Source of the DNA: Brucellaceae bacterium
GTDB taxonomy: Bacteria > Pseudomonadota > Alphaproteobacteria > Rhizobiales > Rhizobiaceae
Assembly: GCA_020637775.1 (NCBI GenBank)
Contig: JACKJV010000015.1
Span: 1 to 64,000 of the forward strand
Direction: 5' to 3'
Length of the DNA stretch: 64,000 nt
In this document: piece by piece, positions 27,851 through 35,741 of the stretch
How the letters are laid out: each line of letters starts with the position of its first letter
How positions within the stretch are numbered: position 1 is the first letter of the stretch
Notes under the pieces: model-generated
Told to the model about the DNA's origin: nothing
Databases searched by the model: none
What the model saw: the letters and a program-made list of their open reading frames with translations, nothing else
Made by a program: the position numbers and the translations under genes

Positions 27851-28341
27851 ACACCCCTCCTTCCGCCGTTCAGTCCGAAAAATGTCCATCCGTTCCAGCG
27901 CGTGCCGGTGATCGCCCGCGCAATGGCCGACAGCGACTGGTACGCCCTGCCCTGCCATTCGAAACCATCCGTTAGGACGGTGACAGTGTGCTCCACGCCT
28001 TTCCATTCCCGGATGAGCTTCGTTCCCGCAATCGGCTTGCGGTCATGGCGCAGGCGACGGGTGGCGATGTTACCGCCATCGACCTGTTCGCCGAGGGCCT
28101 GCAGGCGCTTGACCGTTTCGGGCTTCAAACCGCCGAATACCAGTTCCTGGATGCGCCAGGCCAGCCGGCTTTCCAGGAATGACCGGTTCCACGGGGGCGG
28201 TTCGTTTCCTATGATGTGGCGCCATTGCTGCTTCAGCTCTGCCGTGGTCATGGACTTCAGAGCCGCCACGCGGGCGAGCACGGTCGGGTCGTCGTAACGA
28301 TGACGCTGATCTGGCTTGTTGGGGAGAGACGCATTTGTCAA
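27847..28341 (-). CDS. DUF2924 domain-containing protein
   Basis: About 164 residues: 'VLARVAALKSMTTAELKQQW', 'RSFLESRLAWRIQELVFGGL' and 'GTRWNGWTFFGLNG' are DUF2924 hallmarks. This family almost always sits just upstream of a serine recombinase. The frame is open to an ATG at 28404, but a TTG at 28341 overlaps the upstream stop as TTGA, the same coupling seen at the other junctions here, so that start is preferred. Function unknown; presumably DNA binding or assistance to the recombinase. Confidence 0.82.
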   Translation of the reverse strand: MTNASLPNKPDQRHRYDDPTVLARVAALKSMTTAELKQQWRHIIGNEPPPWNRSFLESRLAWRIQELVFGGLKPETVKRLQALGEQVDGGNIATRRLRHDRKPIAGTKLIREWKGVEHTVTVLTDGFEWQGRAYQSLSAIARAITGTRWNGWTFFGLNGGRRGV

Positions 28342-28532
28342 AGTGTACCTGCCTTTCGGTTGGTCCGACTGACGCTCTGTCCGGAGCGGAAGTCCACTCG
28401 ACATTCGCGATCCTCACCGAATTCGACGCTTGACTGGCGGGCATGAAGACGAACCATGCCGGCGGAAAGGATGCGAGCCACTTCGCCGAGGCGTTCGCTG
28501 GTCGTCATGCGGTTCGGGGCGAGCGGGTTCAT
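28338..28532 (-). CDS. Small conserved protein upstream of DUF2924
   Basis: 64 residues from the ATG at 28532, which overlaps the primase stop (28529-28531). The pattern 'MTTSERLGEVARILSAGMVR' is typical of a small protein found in the same place in other DUF2924-recombinase modules. No function is known to me. The tight overlaps on both sides show it is expressed as part of the operon. Confidence 0.7.
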   Translation of the reverse strand: MNPLAPNRMTTSERLGEVARILSAGMVRLHARQSSVEFGEDRECRVDFRSGQSVSRTNRKAGTL

Positions 28533-30817
28533 TGGGCGGCACCTCCCCTGGACCGCAGGCGGATGCCCTGCCATATCCTGCCCCGGTTCGTCCGCGCGGC
28601 CCTGAAGCCGTTAAGCCGCAAGGCTTCCCCTAAGGACTTTGGGGAGCGGGCTTCGTGCCCTTCGCGTTCAGCCCATGCTTTCCAGCTTCCATAGAGATCG
28701 GACGACAGGGTCTCGAACGCGTGGTTGGTCTCGCAGCACGCTTCGATCCATTGGCCGATGATGTCCTCTTCACGGAAATAGGCATCGCGAGCATCGGTCA
28801 CGGCGTCCGGTGGTGACAGGCCGATACGCTGCCAGTCGGCACATCCGTCAACCATCCACCGCAGGATGCCGTCCCGTTCCTGAAGGAGCCGATTGGCCAG
28901 ATCCTTGTCGCGCTTGTCTGCCGGGATCGTCACCGCGAAGGGTACGATATGCAGACGGCGGCGCATCGCTTCTCCGGTCGTGCTCAGATTGGGCAGGTGA
29001 TTGCCCGCAATGATCAGCTTGCAGTTCGGTCTGTATTGGAAGAAATCGCGATGCATGAAGCGCGCGCTGATCAGTTCGCCGCCGGTGATAGCCTTGATGC
29101 GGGATTCAGCCCAATTGCGATCCGCCTCTGTCTCCGTGATCGTCACCAGGCGCGCACCCGCAAGGCCGGCCATGTCTGTCGGATGGCGATCCGAACGTGA
29201 CGACATGAACGCGTCCGACGGTGCCGTGGTCGCGTAGCTTCCAAGCACCGTGGAAATCGTTGACAGGAAGACGGACTTGCCGTTCGCACCGTCGCCGTGG
29301 AGAAAGAAGAAGACCTGCTCCCTGGTCGATCCGGTCAGGCAGTAGCCGCAGACACGGGCGAGATAAGCAACAAGGCTATGGTCGCGGCCACACACCTGGT
29401 CGAGGAATGACAGCCACAATGGGTAGGCCGACCCGACCGATGCCGCTGCGCACCGGCTCATCAGGGCATCCGGGTCCGGGTCCTGAAGGTTTCCGCTGGT
29501 CAGGTCGAGAATGCCGTCGCGTGTGTTGAGCAGCATCTCGTCGCGATCCCAGGCCTCCGGTGCTGTTGCGATCGCCGGATCGGCAGAGACGATCGATTGG
29601 ACCGCGGTGATCGTCCGGTTGCTGGCGATGCGCCTCGCGGGGCCGGATTCCAGGCCAATCGCAGCTTTCCGGCAAGCAATGCGGATTTCCTCGCGAATGG
29701 CACCAACCCGGTCGTGGACCCATTGGTGCCCATTCCAATGGCGCCAGATCCCGGAAGCGGGTACATAGCGCCAGGCGTTGCCGACTTCGCCGACAAACGA
29801 TGCGGCAATCGCGTCCTCACTCCGGTCTGGCGGTTCAACCGAAGGCATCGGGGGGTGATTGATCGCGTCCACATCGAGAAGCGCTTCAAACTCCCGGCGC
29901 AATTCCGCTTCATCCCACGGCGGTCGAATCAGCGCGGCATTGTGCTCGCAGACTGCCTGCCATGCTTCCTCCATGGTGACCTTGCCCTGTCGCGCCTGGC
30001 GTATCCAGTGGCCGATGACCTTGCTCAACGCTTCGAAACGCGTGATGCCGTCAACGCCATGTTCGCGGACAGGATGAAGAAAAATTCCACCGACAGGTTT
30101 GTTCGTATTCATCCCAGTCGCCATGGGCCGGACCGGCAAGCCTTCCATCCATGGCATTGCGTCAATCTGCCGGCGTAGCGCCTTCAGGTCATGGACAAAG
30201 TCGTTGTGTTCGAGAATTCGAACCGATGTCTGCCGCCCGTGTTTGGCATGAACCGATCCCGCCACGCGGATCGGCTGATGGGCGCTGGCGAAGGCCATGT
30301 CCCCTCCGACCTTTTCGGCAATCGTCTTGCGAATGGCGCAAACAACCTTGAGGTCATCACCCGATGCGATGTCTCGAAGACGCCAGTGGAGATGGAGCTT
30401 GGCTTGTCCATCAACTGTCCGTCCGCCTGAGGCGACGACTAGTGTCGGCTTGCCGATGTGCTGAACCAGGTGATCGCGTTTGGACGCGATGTCGCCTGCA
30501 TCGATATCGACGAGGATGACAGCCATCTGCACAATGTCGTCAGCCTTCGCCCTGCCCGGCTTGCCGACGGTGCCAGGGACGGCGAACAGACCTGCCCCGC
30601 TCGAACATGCGGATACGCCGAGACCGCTGAGGCGATCAGCGACGTCAGGCCCACAGTTCAGGAAATCCGATCTTGCAGAAACCGGCCGACCGCCCTTCTC
30701 CGGCAAGCGGCGTACCGGCACAAAACCTTCAAGCCCGCCATAGACGACGTCGCAGAATGTCCTGATTGCTTCCGGGTCAATGAACGCGGCAGCCGCTGAT
30801 GACGTTGAGATGTTCAT
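28529..30817 (-). CDS. P4-type phage/plasmid DNA primase-helicase
   Basis: 762 residues. The N-terminal half resembles a primase/RepB-like domain with the acidic 'VILVDIDAGDI' and 'HLHWRLRDIASGDDL'. The C-terminal half is the D5/P4-family helicase: Walker A 'GDGANGKS' at residues 508-515, 'RLVTITETEADRNWAESRIK' with Walker B acidic residues, then 'CKLIIAGNHLPNLSTTGEAM' with the family NHLP motif. Such proteins start replication of phages, satellites and plasmids. Its ATG overlaps the stop of the AlpA-like gene, so replication and regulation are coupled. Confidence 0.92.
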   Translation of the reverse strand: MNISTSSAAAAFIDPEAIRTFCDVVYGGLEGFVPVRRLPEKGGRPVSARSDFLNCGPDVADRLSGLGVSACSSGAGLFAVPGTVGKPGRAKADDIVQMAVILVDIDAGDIASKRDHLVQHIGKPTLVVASGGRTVDGQAKLHLHWRLRDIASGDDLKVVCAIRKTIAEKVGGDMAFASAHQPIRVAGSVHAKHGRQTSVRILEHNDFVHDLKALRRQIDAMPWMEGLPVRPMATGMNTNKPVGGIFLHPVREHGVDGITRFEALSKVIGHWIRQARQGKVTMEEAWQAVCEHNAALIRPPWDEAELRREFEALLDVDAINHPPMPSVEPPDRSEDAIAASFVGEVGNAWRYVPASGIWRHWNGHQWVHDRVGAIREEIRIACRKAAIGLESGPARRIASNRTITAVQSIVSADPAIATAPEAWDRDEMLLNTRDGILDLTSGNLQDPDPDALMSRCAAASVGSAYPLWLSFLDQVCGRDHSLVAYLARVCGYCLTGSTREQVFFFLHGDGANGKSVFLSTISTVLGSYATTAPSDAFMSSRSDRHPTDMAGLAGARLVTITETEADRNWAESRIKAITGGELISARFMHRDFFQYRPNCKLIIAGNHLPNLSTTGEAMRRRLHIVPFAVTIPADKRDKDLANRLLQERDGILRWMVDGCADWQRIGLSPPDAVTDARDAYFREEDIIGQWIEACCETNHAFETLSSDLYGSWKAWAEREGHEARSPKSLGEALRLNGFRAARTNRGRIWQGIRLRSRGGAAQ

Positions 30818-31029
30818 GATCCACCCTCACCGAGAAGGCGGCGCTCATGGTCCAGGACATCCTCGATGCGGTAGTGCACAGCTGCGCCAATCCGGAGCCA
30901 GGCTGGCGTCTTTCCGGCCGCGCGCATGCGCTGCAGGGTGCGTCGAGATTTGTCCCATCGCCGGGCCAGATCCCGCTCTCTGATGAGCGCCGGCAGAGCA
31001 GGTGTTGGAAATCTCGTTCTTTCTTCCAT
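30814..31029 (-). CDS. AlpA-like helix-turn-helix regulator
   Basis: 71 residues with the MerR/AlpA-type HTH: 'LIRERDLARRWDKSRRTLQR', then 'MRAAGKTPAWLRIGAAVHYR' and 'IEDVLDHERRL'. A near-perfect AGGAGGTGA ribosome-binding site (31033-31041, minus strand) precedes the ATG. In P4-like satellites AlpA activates or excises the element; the same is plausible here. First gene of the leftward replication-recombination operon. Confidence 0.82.
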   Translation of the reverse strand: MEERTRFPTPALPALIRERDLARRWDKSRRTLQRMRAAGKTPAWLRIGAAVHYRIEDVLDHERRLLGEGGS

Positions 31030-31096
31030 TGGTCACCTCCTGGTGAAGTCGATGGAAGGAAAAATATCGATTTCCCCGTGCCTTAGGGGGCGGTTA

Positions 31097-31200
31097 TCAT
31101 GACAGGATATGACGCGCTTCGTGACAAGATGGCGCTTCGGGGACCGTTGGTTCGCCGGTCAAGCGCGGCTTCATGACAAAACCGCCCGCTTCATGACAAA
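31097..31200. repeat. TCATGACA iteron-like repeats upstream of the AlpA-primase operon
   Basis: GCTTCATGACAAA occurs twice exactly (31168-31180 and 31188-31200), 20 bases apart start to start. A close variant, GCTTCGTGACAAG, is at 31116-31128, and TCATGACA is at 31097-31104. Spacing near two helical turns and position next to a P4-type primase operon suggest initiator or regulator binding sites. Confidence 0.6.
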
Positions 31201-31231
31201 GCACTTGGATGCCGCCAGACGGCGAAACGAA

Positions 31232-33124
31232 TCAGGGCAGGATTTGAGCTGCGGGGTCCAGTCGATAGCCATACTGGCGACGGTTCTCGATCAGGATGTC
31301 CCGGGCAGGACTGACCCCGTGAATTGCCTGGTAGAAGTCGGCCAGTTCCGCCCGGCAGCGTTTCACGTTCTGGGTAACGACCGATTTTGACGATCCCGTC
31401 AGGTCAGCAAGGTTGCCTGCCGTTACGAACTGGTGCTCATCAGGTGAACGCCCTTCCATGACGTCCTCTTCCCATGCCGGCCTGAGCTTGTGGGCGACAA
31501 GGGATGGCGCGCCATGGACACAACCAAGGTCAACCACCTCGACCCATGGTCTGTCATCTCCTGACGATGAGAAGCGAACGCGCAAGGGAAACGCAACGCT
31601 GTCGAAGGCTGGGGGTTCTTCCCCGACCGGATGGGTACCAACGACATCCAGCGGCGGAACACCCGGAACTTGAATTGCTGCCGGCCGCGGCTCCAGGCCT
31701 GCTCCACTTGTCTGCTTCGATATGAACGCGCCCAGCAACGAATCCGGCCGCAAACGACCTTGTTCAACCAGCGCGGCGCTGCCAGCAATCGCCTTATTCA
31801 GAACGTTACGCACGGCCTGACCGTGGAGCCTCTGCAGGTCCAGGACACGTTTGGCTGTGACAGATACGGATTCCCCCGGGAATCCTTCACAGATTCTGGC
31901 CACTTCGCCGCCAAACCGCTCCATGAACTCGACATCGGTCATGACGGAGAGCCGTCGTGCATGCTCCGTCCAGTCAAGAGCCATTGTCATGGACTTGATA
32001 TCATGGCGCTCGCCGGTGAGGACATCCGTTTCGTAGATTTCCGGCGGTTCATGGTCTGCCAGATCACTGGCGAGGACAGCGAAGCGCCGGTCAAGGCATT
32101 GTGAGCAGCGACCGCAATGGGTGTGAAGCTTGGTGGCCGTATAGACACTGCTGCAGCTGATTGTATTCTTCAGCAGGTCGGCACCTCCGTGAGAACGAAG
32201 CCGATCCAGAACCTGCGCCTTGGTCATCCACTGGTAGGGATTAGACAGATCGACGTCCGCGTCGATCGTCTTCAGGAGATGATCGAGCAGGCGCATCGAC
32301 AAGGGATGAGTGGTTCGTGTCGCCATGGTTCCGATGACCTGCTCGGAAATCGGCAACTGGTGGCTGACGACACCATTCTCGAAAAACCGGATGATCTTCG
32401 CCCCCAAGGAGCTGGCGATGGCATAGGCGATGGCGGTGAACAGGAACGAGCGTGTTCGCTGGGTGCGTTCCTTCGAATCGCTGCCGACACGCTGCGCGGT
32501 GACCGGGACATGGACCAGGCGATCGGGAAAACGCTCCGCCAGCGCCGAAACAAGCCGGTCCTGCTGAGCATGAAGTTTGTTTGCCGACCGACGTGTAACC
32601 AGTGCCACGCGCTTGTTGGTGGTCGCCAGCGTCTCAAGCGCCCCGGTCAGGGAATCGAGACCGCCAGAGAACAGGATGACCTCATCGATCTGGCGGGCGG
32701 CGTCCGAAACCGGGTCAAACTGGAGAAACCCCTGTCGTCCCTGCGGATCGATCCTCTGTTCAAAGGCGAACTGGAAGTAATCGTCAGACACGAACGATGC
32801 TGTACTGACAACGGCCTCCATCACATCCGGATGGGACCAGAAATCGGGGTCGTGAACGGGAATGGTGAGCCGGAAGCGGCGGCGCCATCGTTCTCCAAAA
32901 TCCGGGCGGGTATCTCCACCGCGTTTGATCCCCGTATCAGCGGCAAAGATGCAGGCGGAAATCTCGACCAGGTCTTCCGTGCGTTCATCGAGGGACCTCA
33001 GCGCCCTCGCCTCGATCTTTTCCGTCCCAAGGTTGAACGTCGGATTGTGGCCATTCACGCGGATCGGTTCGCGGTTTTGCACCCGGCCGTTGCCTTCCAG
33101 GATTTCGAGGAGTGCATCACGCAT
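31232..33124 (-). CDS. QueC-like ATP-dependent enzyme with N-terminal extension and winged-helix-like C-terminus
   Basis: 630 residues. The centre is QueC-like: an N-type ATP pyrophosphatase loop SGGLDS at residues 153-158 ('VILFSGGLDSLTGALETL') and the four-cysteine zinc site Cys324, Cys337, Cys340, Cys343 ('CGRCSQCLDRR'). QueC makes 7-cyano-7-deazaguanine, but is ~230 residues. Here ~145 residues precede the core ('DLVEISACIFAADTGIKRGG') and ~280 follow, ending in a winged-helix-like segment ('NLADLTGSSKSVVTQNVKRC', 'RRQYGYRLDP'). Long QueC-like proteins occur in defence systems (QatC of Qat, Cap9 of type IV CBASS). No queuosine-pathway gene is nearby. The start overlaps the end of the partner gene by 8 bases. 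Confidence 0.85.
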   Translation of the reverse strand: MRDALLEILEGNGRVQNREPIRVNGHNPTFNLGTEKIEARALRSLDERTEDLVEISACIFAADTGIKRGGDTRPDFGERWRRRFRLTIPVHDPDFWSHPDVMEAVVSTASFVSDDYFQFAFEQRIDPQGRQGFLQFDPVSDAARQIDEVILFSGGLDSLTGALETLATTNKRVALVTRRSANKLHAQQDRLVSALAERFPDRLVHVPVTAQRVGSDSKERTQRTRSFLFTAIAYAIASSLGAKIIRFFENGVVSHQLPISEQVIGTMATRTTHPLSMRLLDHLLKTIDADVDLSNPYQWMTKAQVLDRLRSHGGADLLKNTISCSSVYTATKLHTHCGRCSQCLDRRFAVLASDLADHEPPEIYETDVLTGERHDIKSMTMALDWTEHARRLSVMTDVEFMERFGGEVARICEGFPGESVSVTAKRVLDLQRLHGQAVRNVLNKAIAGSAALVEQGRLRPDSLLGAFISKQTSGAGLEPRPAAIQVPGVPPLDVVGTHPVGEEPPAFDSVAFPLRVRFSSSGDDRPWVEVVDLGCVHGAPSLVAHKLRPAWEEDVMEGRSPDEHQFVTAGNLADLTGSSKSVVTQNVKRCRAELADFYQAIHGVSPARDILIENRRQYGYRLDPAAQILP

Positions 33125-33947
33125 CGAGCCCTCTCTTGCGCTTCAGCTCCTCCGTTATCTTCTTGAAGGCGACGGCACCGAACGCGGCTGCGCGTTGCGA
33201 ACTGATCGTGCCATCCCGGTGCAACGTGGCTCCGTACCAGCCGCCTGCGAACTCCTTGATGATCCGGGTTGCTTCCATCGAGTATTGCGTGAGCGACTGA
33301 CCGAACGCGCTGCGTTCGCTGATGTCGGCAAATCGCCTCGCTTCCCCCACCCTGGATGAGAGAACGCGTGACAGCCAGGAATTGAGCGTGTCCGACAACA
33401 GCCGCGTGTAGAATGACCTTGCCAGGCCAGAGAACGCCGCCGAATTGGCAAAACTAGCTGCAGACTGCTGAACATCGGCTGCGCTTGCCGAAATAAGTCC
33501 CGGAAGCCTGTCGCCAAGCTGCAGTGAAAGCGTACCGAGCAGGCTGCGACGCGCCAGTTCCCCGAAATCCGACCGCCGCCCAGAGGCGCTGGCGACCTGG
33601 TCCAGGCAGTTGCCCGCTGCATTGACGATGTCGATCAATGACGGATCGTCGCCGACGTTGAGACCCAGAGCACGAAGCTCCGCGCCGAATTCCGGCTGTC
33701 GTGCAGCCTGCGGGATCATGGCCAACAGCCGGACCGCTTCCACGAACACCGGATCGTTGGGCGCATTCTTCAGATCTCGCTCGGCGGCATCCGCGGCCGC
33801 CGAGAAGACCGCAGCCTCACGAGCACCATCTTCCAGCAAGGCCACAACATGTTGCCACTTGCGTGTATTGGGCAGGACGCCGAGATGAATGTGTCCCACC
33901 GGTCTTCTCCCATCCGGTGAATGTCTCGGAAAGTTGAAGCCCGACAT
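33117..33947 (-). CDS. Unrecognised 276-aa protein coupled to the QueC-like gene
   Basis: Begins 'MSGFNFPRHSPDGRRPVGHI' and is rich in alanine and serine, with predicted helices through the middle ('FANSAAFSGLARSFYTRLLS', 'TLNSWLSRVLSSRVGEARRF') and a basic end ('ITEELKRKRG'). No signal peptide, membrane segment or known motif is seen. It overlaps the QueC-like gene by 8 bases, indicating translational coupling and probably a stoichiometric partner or substrate. Its position (small gene before a QueC-like gene) matches that of QatB in Qat systems, but I see no sequence resemblance to QatB as I know it. Confidence 0.75.
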   Translation of the reverse strand: MSGFNFPRHSPDGRRPVGHIHLGVLPNTRKWQHVVALLEDGAREAAVFSAAADAAERDLKNAPNDPVFVEAVRLLAMIPQAARQPEFGAELRALGLNVGDDPSLIDIVNAAGNCLDQVASASGRRSDFGELARRSLLGTLSLQLGDRLPGLISASAADVQQSAASFANSAAFSGLARSFYTRLLSDTLNSWLSRVLSSRVGEARRFADISERSAFGQSLTQYSMEATRIIKEFAGGWYGATLHRDGTISSQRAAAFGAVAFKKITEELKRKRGLDA

Positions 33948-33992
33948 CGACTGTTGTCAACCGTGGCGCGTCTCAGACCCGGCGTGGTTTTG

Positions 33993-34027
33993 CCGTCATG
34001 GTCAGGTGCAGCTCCGGACCATGACGG
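33993..34027. promoter_or_regulatory. 11-base inverted repeat in the divergent control region
   Basis: CCGTCATGGTC (33993-34003) is exactly complementary to GACCATGACGG (34017-34027), with a 13-base spacer. It lies 46 bases upstream of the 276-aa gene, on the side facing the methylase gene. It contains the CATGAC core seen in the iteron-like repeats near 31.1 kb. Confidence 0.55.
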
Positions 34028-34042
34028 ATCATGACGCTTGAA

Positions 34043-34082
34043 AACGTAATTGCTCTTCGCGCGCGCGTGAGAAGATTACGTT
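34043..34082. promoter_or_regulatory. Second inverted repeat in the divergent control region
   Basis: AACGTAAT (34043-34050) and ATTACGTT (34075-34082) are perfect complements separated by 24 bases that include the palindrome GCGCGCGC. The spacing suits two half-sites of a dimeric repressor or an RNA stem-loop. Confidence 0.45.
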
Positions 34083-34157
34083 CTGATCCGTCACGATGTG
34101 TCATGCTGCTAGAAAGCTCTCAGCAGCCGTCGCGGCTTGTCGCAGAATGTCGGAAAT

Positions 34158-34204
34158 TGTCATTTTCTGTCATTCTATCAATGGCTTGGCATCTGTCGTA
34201 TAAT
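34158..34204 (+). promoter_or_regulatory. Probable promoter of the methylase-terminase arm
   Basis: A perfect TATAAT lies at 34199-34204, 33 bases before the ATG at 34237. There is no good -35 box at the usual spacing. Instead two TGTCATT motifs (34158-34164 and 34168-34174), exactly 10 bases apart, sit just upstream, as expected for an activator-dependent promoter. Confidence 0.5.
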
Positions 34205-34236
34205 CCCGTTCAGTCTTGAAGCACGGGAAATTGCGC

Positions 34237-35532
34237 ATGTCCGGACTTTCATCTCGCTCCGATGGCACGGTACTTGCGGTCGACTACCGGCCGGTCGATG
34301 CCCTGGTGCCTTACGCGAAGAATGCCCGCACCCATTCCGACCGGCAGGTCGACGAGATCGCGGCTTCCATCCGGGAATTCGGCTGGACCAACCCGGTTCT
34401 TGTCGATGGCGAGAATGGCATCATCGCCGGCCACGGCAGGCTCATGGCCGCACGCAAGCTCGGAATGGCCGACGTTCCGGTGATCGAACTGAAGGGGCTC
34501 ACCGAGGCCCAGAAGCGGGCCCTCGTCATCGCCGACAACAAGCTGGCGCTCAATGCCGGCTGGGACGAGGACCTGCTTGGGCTCGAACTCGGCGAGCTGC
34601 GTGACCTCGGCTTCGACCTTGCCCTGACCGGCTTTGGCGACATGGAAGTGCTGGCGCTGACAAGCCCTAGCCATGACGGCCTGACCGATCCCGATGACGT
34701 ACCCGTGGTTCCCGACGACCCGGTCACCAGTCCGGGCGATGTCTGGCTGCTCGGCAAGCATCGGCTACTCTGCGGTGACGCGACCGTGGCTGACGATGTG
34801 GCCCGGGTTCTCGATGACGTGACGCCTCACCTCATGGTCACCGACCCGCCCTATGGTGTCGACTACGATCCCGGCTGGCGGGGAATGCTGGCCGACGGAT
34901 CGAAGCTTGCCCGCGGCAGGGTGCTGAACGACGACCGGGCCGACTGGCGGGAGGCCTGGGCGCTGTTTCCGGGCGACGTCGCCTATGTCTGGCATGGCGC
35001 CCTGCATGCAAGCCTCGTTGCCACCAGCCTCGAGGCCTCGGGCTTCGCCATCCGCTCGCAGATCATTTGGGACAAGACCCGCCTCGTGATCGGTCGTGGT
35101 GATTATCACTGGGGCCACGAACCGGCCTGGTACGCCGTGCGCAAGGGCAAGACCGGTCACTGGTCGGGCGACCGGAAACAGTCGACCATCTGGGCCATCG
35201 AGCACAGGCGGTCGGAGTCCGGCCATGGCACGCAGAAGCCCGTGGAATGCATGAAGCGCCCGATCGAGAACAACTCCTCGCCAGGACAGGCGATCTACGA
35301 ACCCTTCTGCGGCTCAGGCACCACGATCATCGCGGCCGAGATGACAGGCCGGACCTGCCATGCCATCGAACTGAACCCTGCTTACGTGGATGTTGCCATC
35401 AAGCGCTGGCAGGACTTCACCGGCAAGCCGGCTGTCCTCGAGAGCACCGACGAGACCTTCGAGGATCGGTTGGCCAGGCACGGCGTTCGGAAAACAGACG
35501 ATGCAGCTTCCTTGATGACCGGGGGGGCATGA
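34237..35532 (+). CDS. ParB-domain-fused DNA methyltransferase
   Basis: 431 residues from the ATG at 34237 (a TTG at 34216 is in frame). Residues ~15-110 are a ParB/Srx-like domain ('PYAKNARTHSDRQVDEIAAS', 'IAGHGRLMAARKLG'). The rest is an N4/N6 amino-methyltransferase with DPPY at 203-206 followed by the FCGSGTT SAM motif at 357-363, that is, beta-class order. Such phage enzymes modify the element's own DNA against restriction, or act near packaging. First gene of the rightward arm, followed by terminase small subunit, as in many Hyphomicrobiales prophages. Confidence 0.9.
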   Translation: MSGLSSRSDGTVLAVDYRPVDALVPYAKNARTHSDRQVDEIAASIREFGWTNPVLVDGENGIIAGHGRLMAARKLGMADVPVIELKGLTEAQKRALVIADNKLALNAGWDEDLLGLELGELRDLGFDLALTGFGDMEVLALTSPSHDGLTDPDDVPVVPDDPVTSPGDVWLLGKHRLLCGDATVADDVARVLDDVTPHLMVTDPPYGVDYDPGWRGMLADGSKLARGRVLNDDRADWREAWALFPGDVAYVWHGALHASLVATSLEASGFAIRSQIIWDKTRLVIGRGDYHWGHEPAWYAVRKGKTGHWSGDRKQSTIWAIEHRRSESGHGTQKPVECMKRPIENNSSPGQAIYEPFCGSGTTIIAAEMTGRTCHAIELNPAYVDVAIKRWQDFTGKPAVLESTDETFEDRLARHGVRKTDDAASLMTGGA

Positions 35533-35741
35533 ATGTCTGAGGACCTGAACGCACCAGACCGGCCGCTTCGTCGATCTTGCACAACCGCGAAATTCCCAAG
35601 GGGGTGTCAGACACGCAATGATGCGGATAAAGCCCGCAAACGGTGGAGGTCGAGGCTCCTTCGCCCTTCTGGAAATGGTGCGGATCAGACGACAAACTGC
35701 AGGGTTGGCCAGCGCGAACCCGCGAAACGAGGGATGACACC

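Noticed and set aside
28338..28404. ATG at 28404 as the DUF2924 start
   Set aside because: It would overlap the upstream gene by 67 bases; the TTG at 28341 with a 4-base overlap matches the rest of the operon.
31232..33124. Annotation as the queuosine-biosynthesis gene queC
   Set aside because: The protein is nearly three times the length of QueC, has extra N- and C-terminal domains, lies in a phage-like element and has no queD/queE/queF neighbours.
32117..33166. 349-codon plus-strand frame opposite the QueC-like gene
   Set aside because: Shadow of a gene with clear catalytic motifs; its translation has no recognisable domain.
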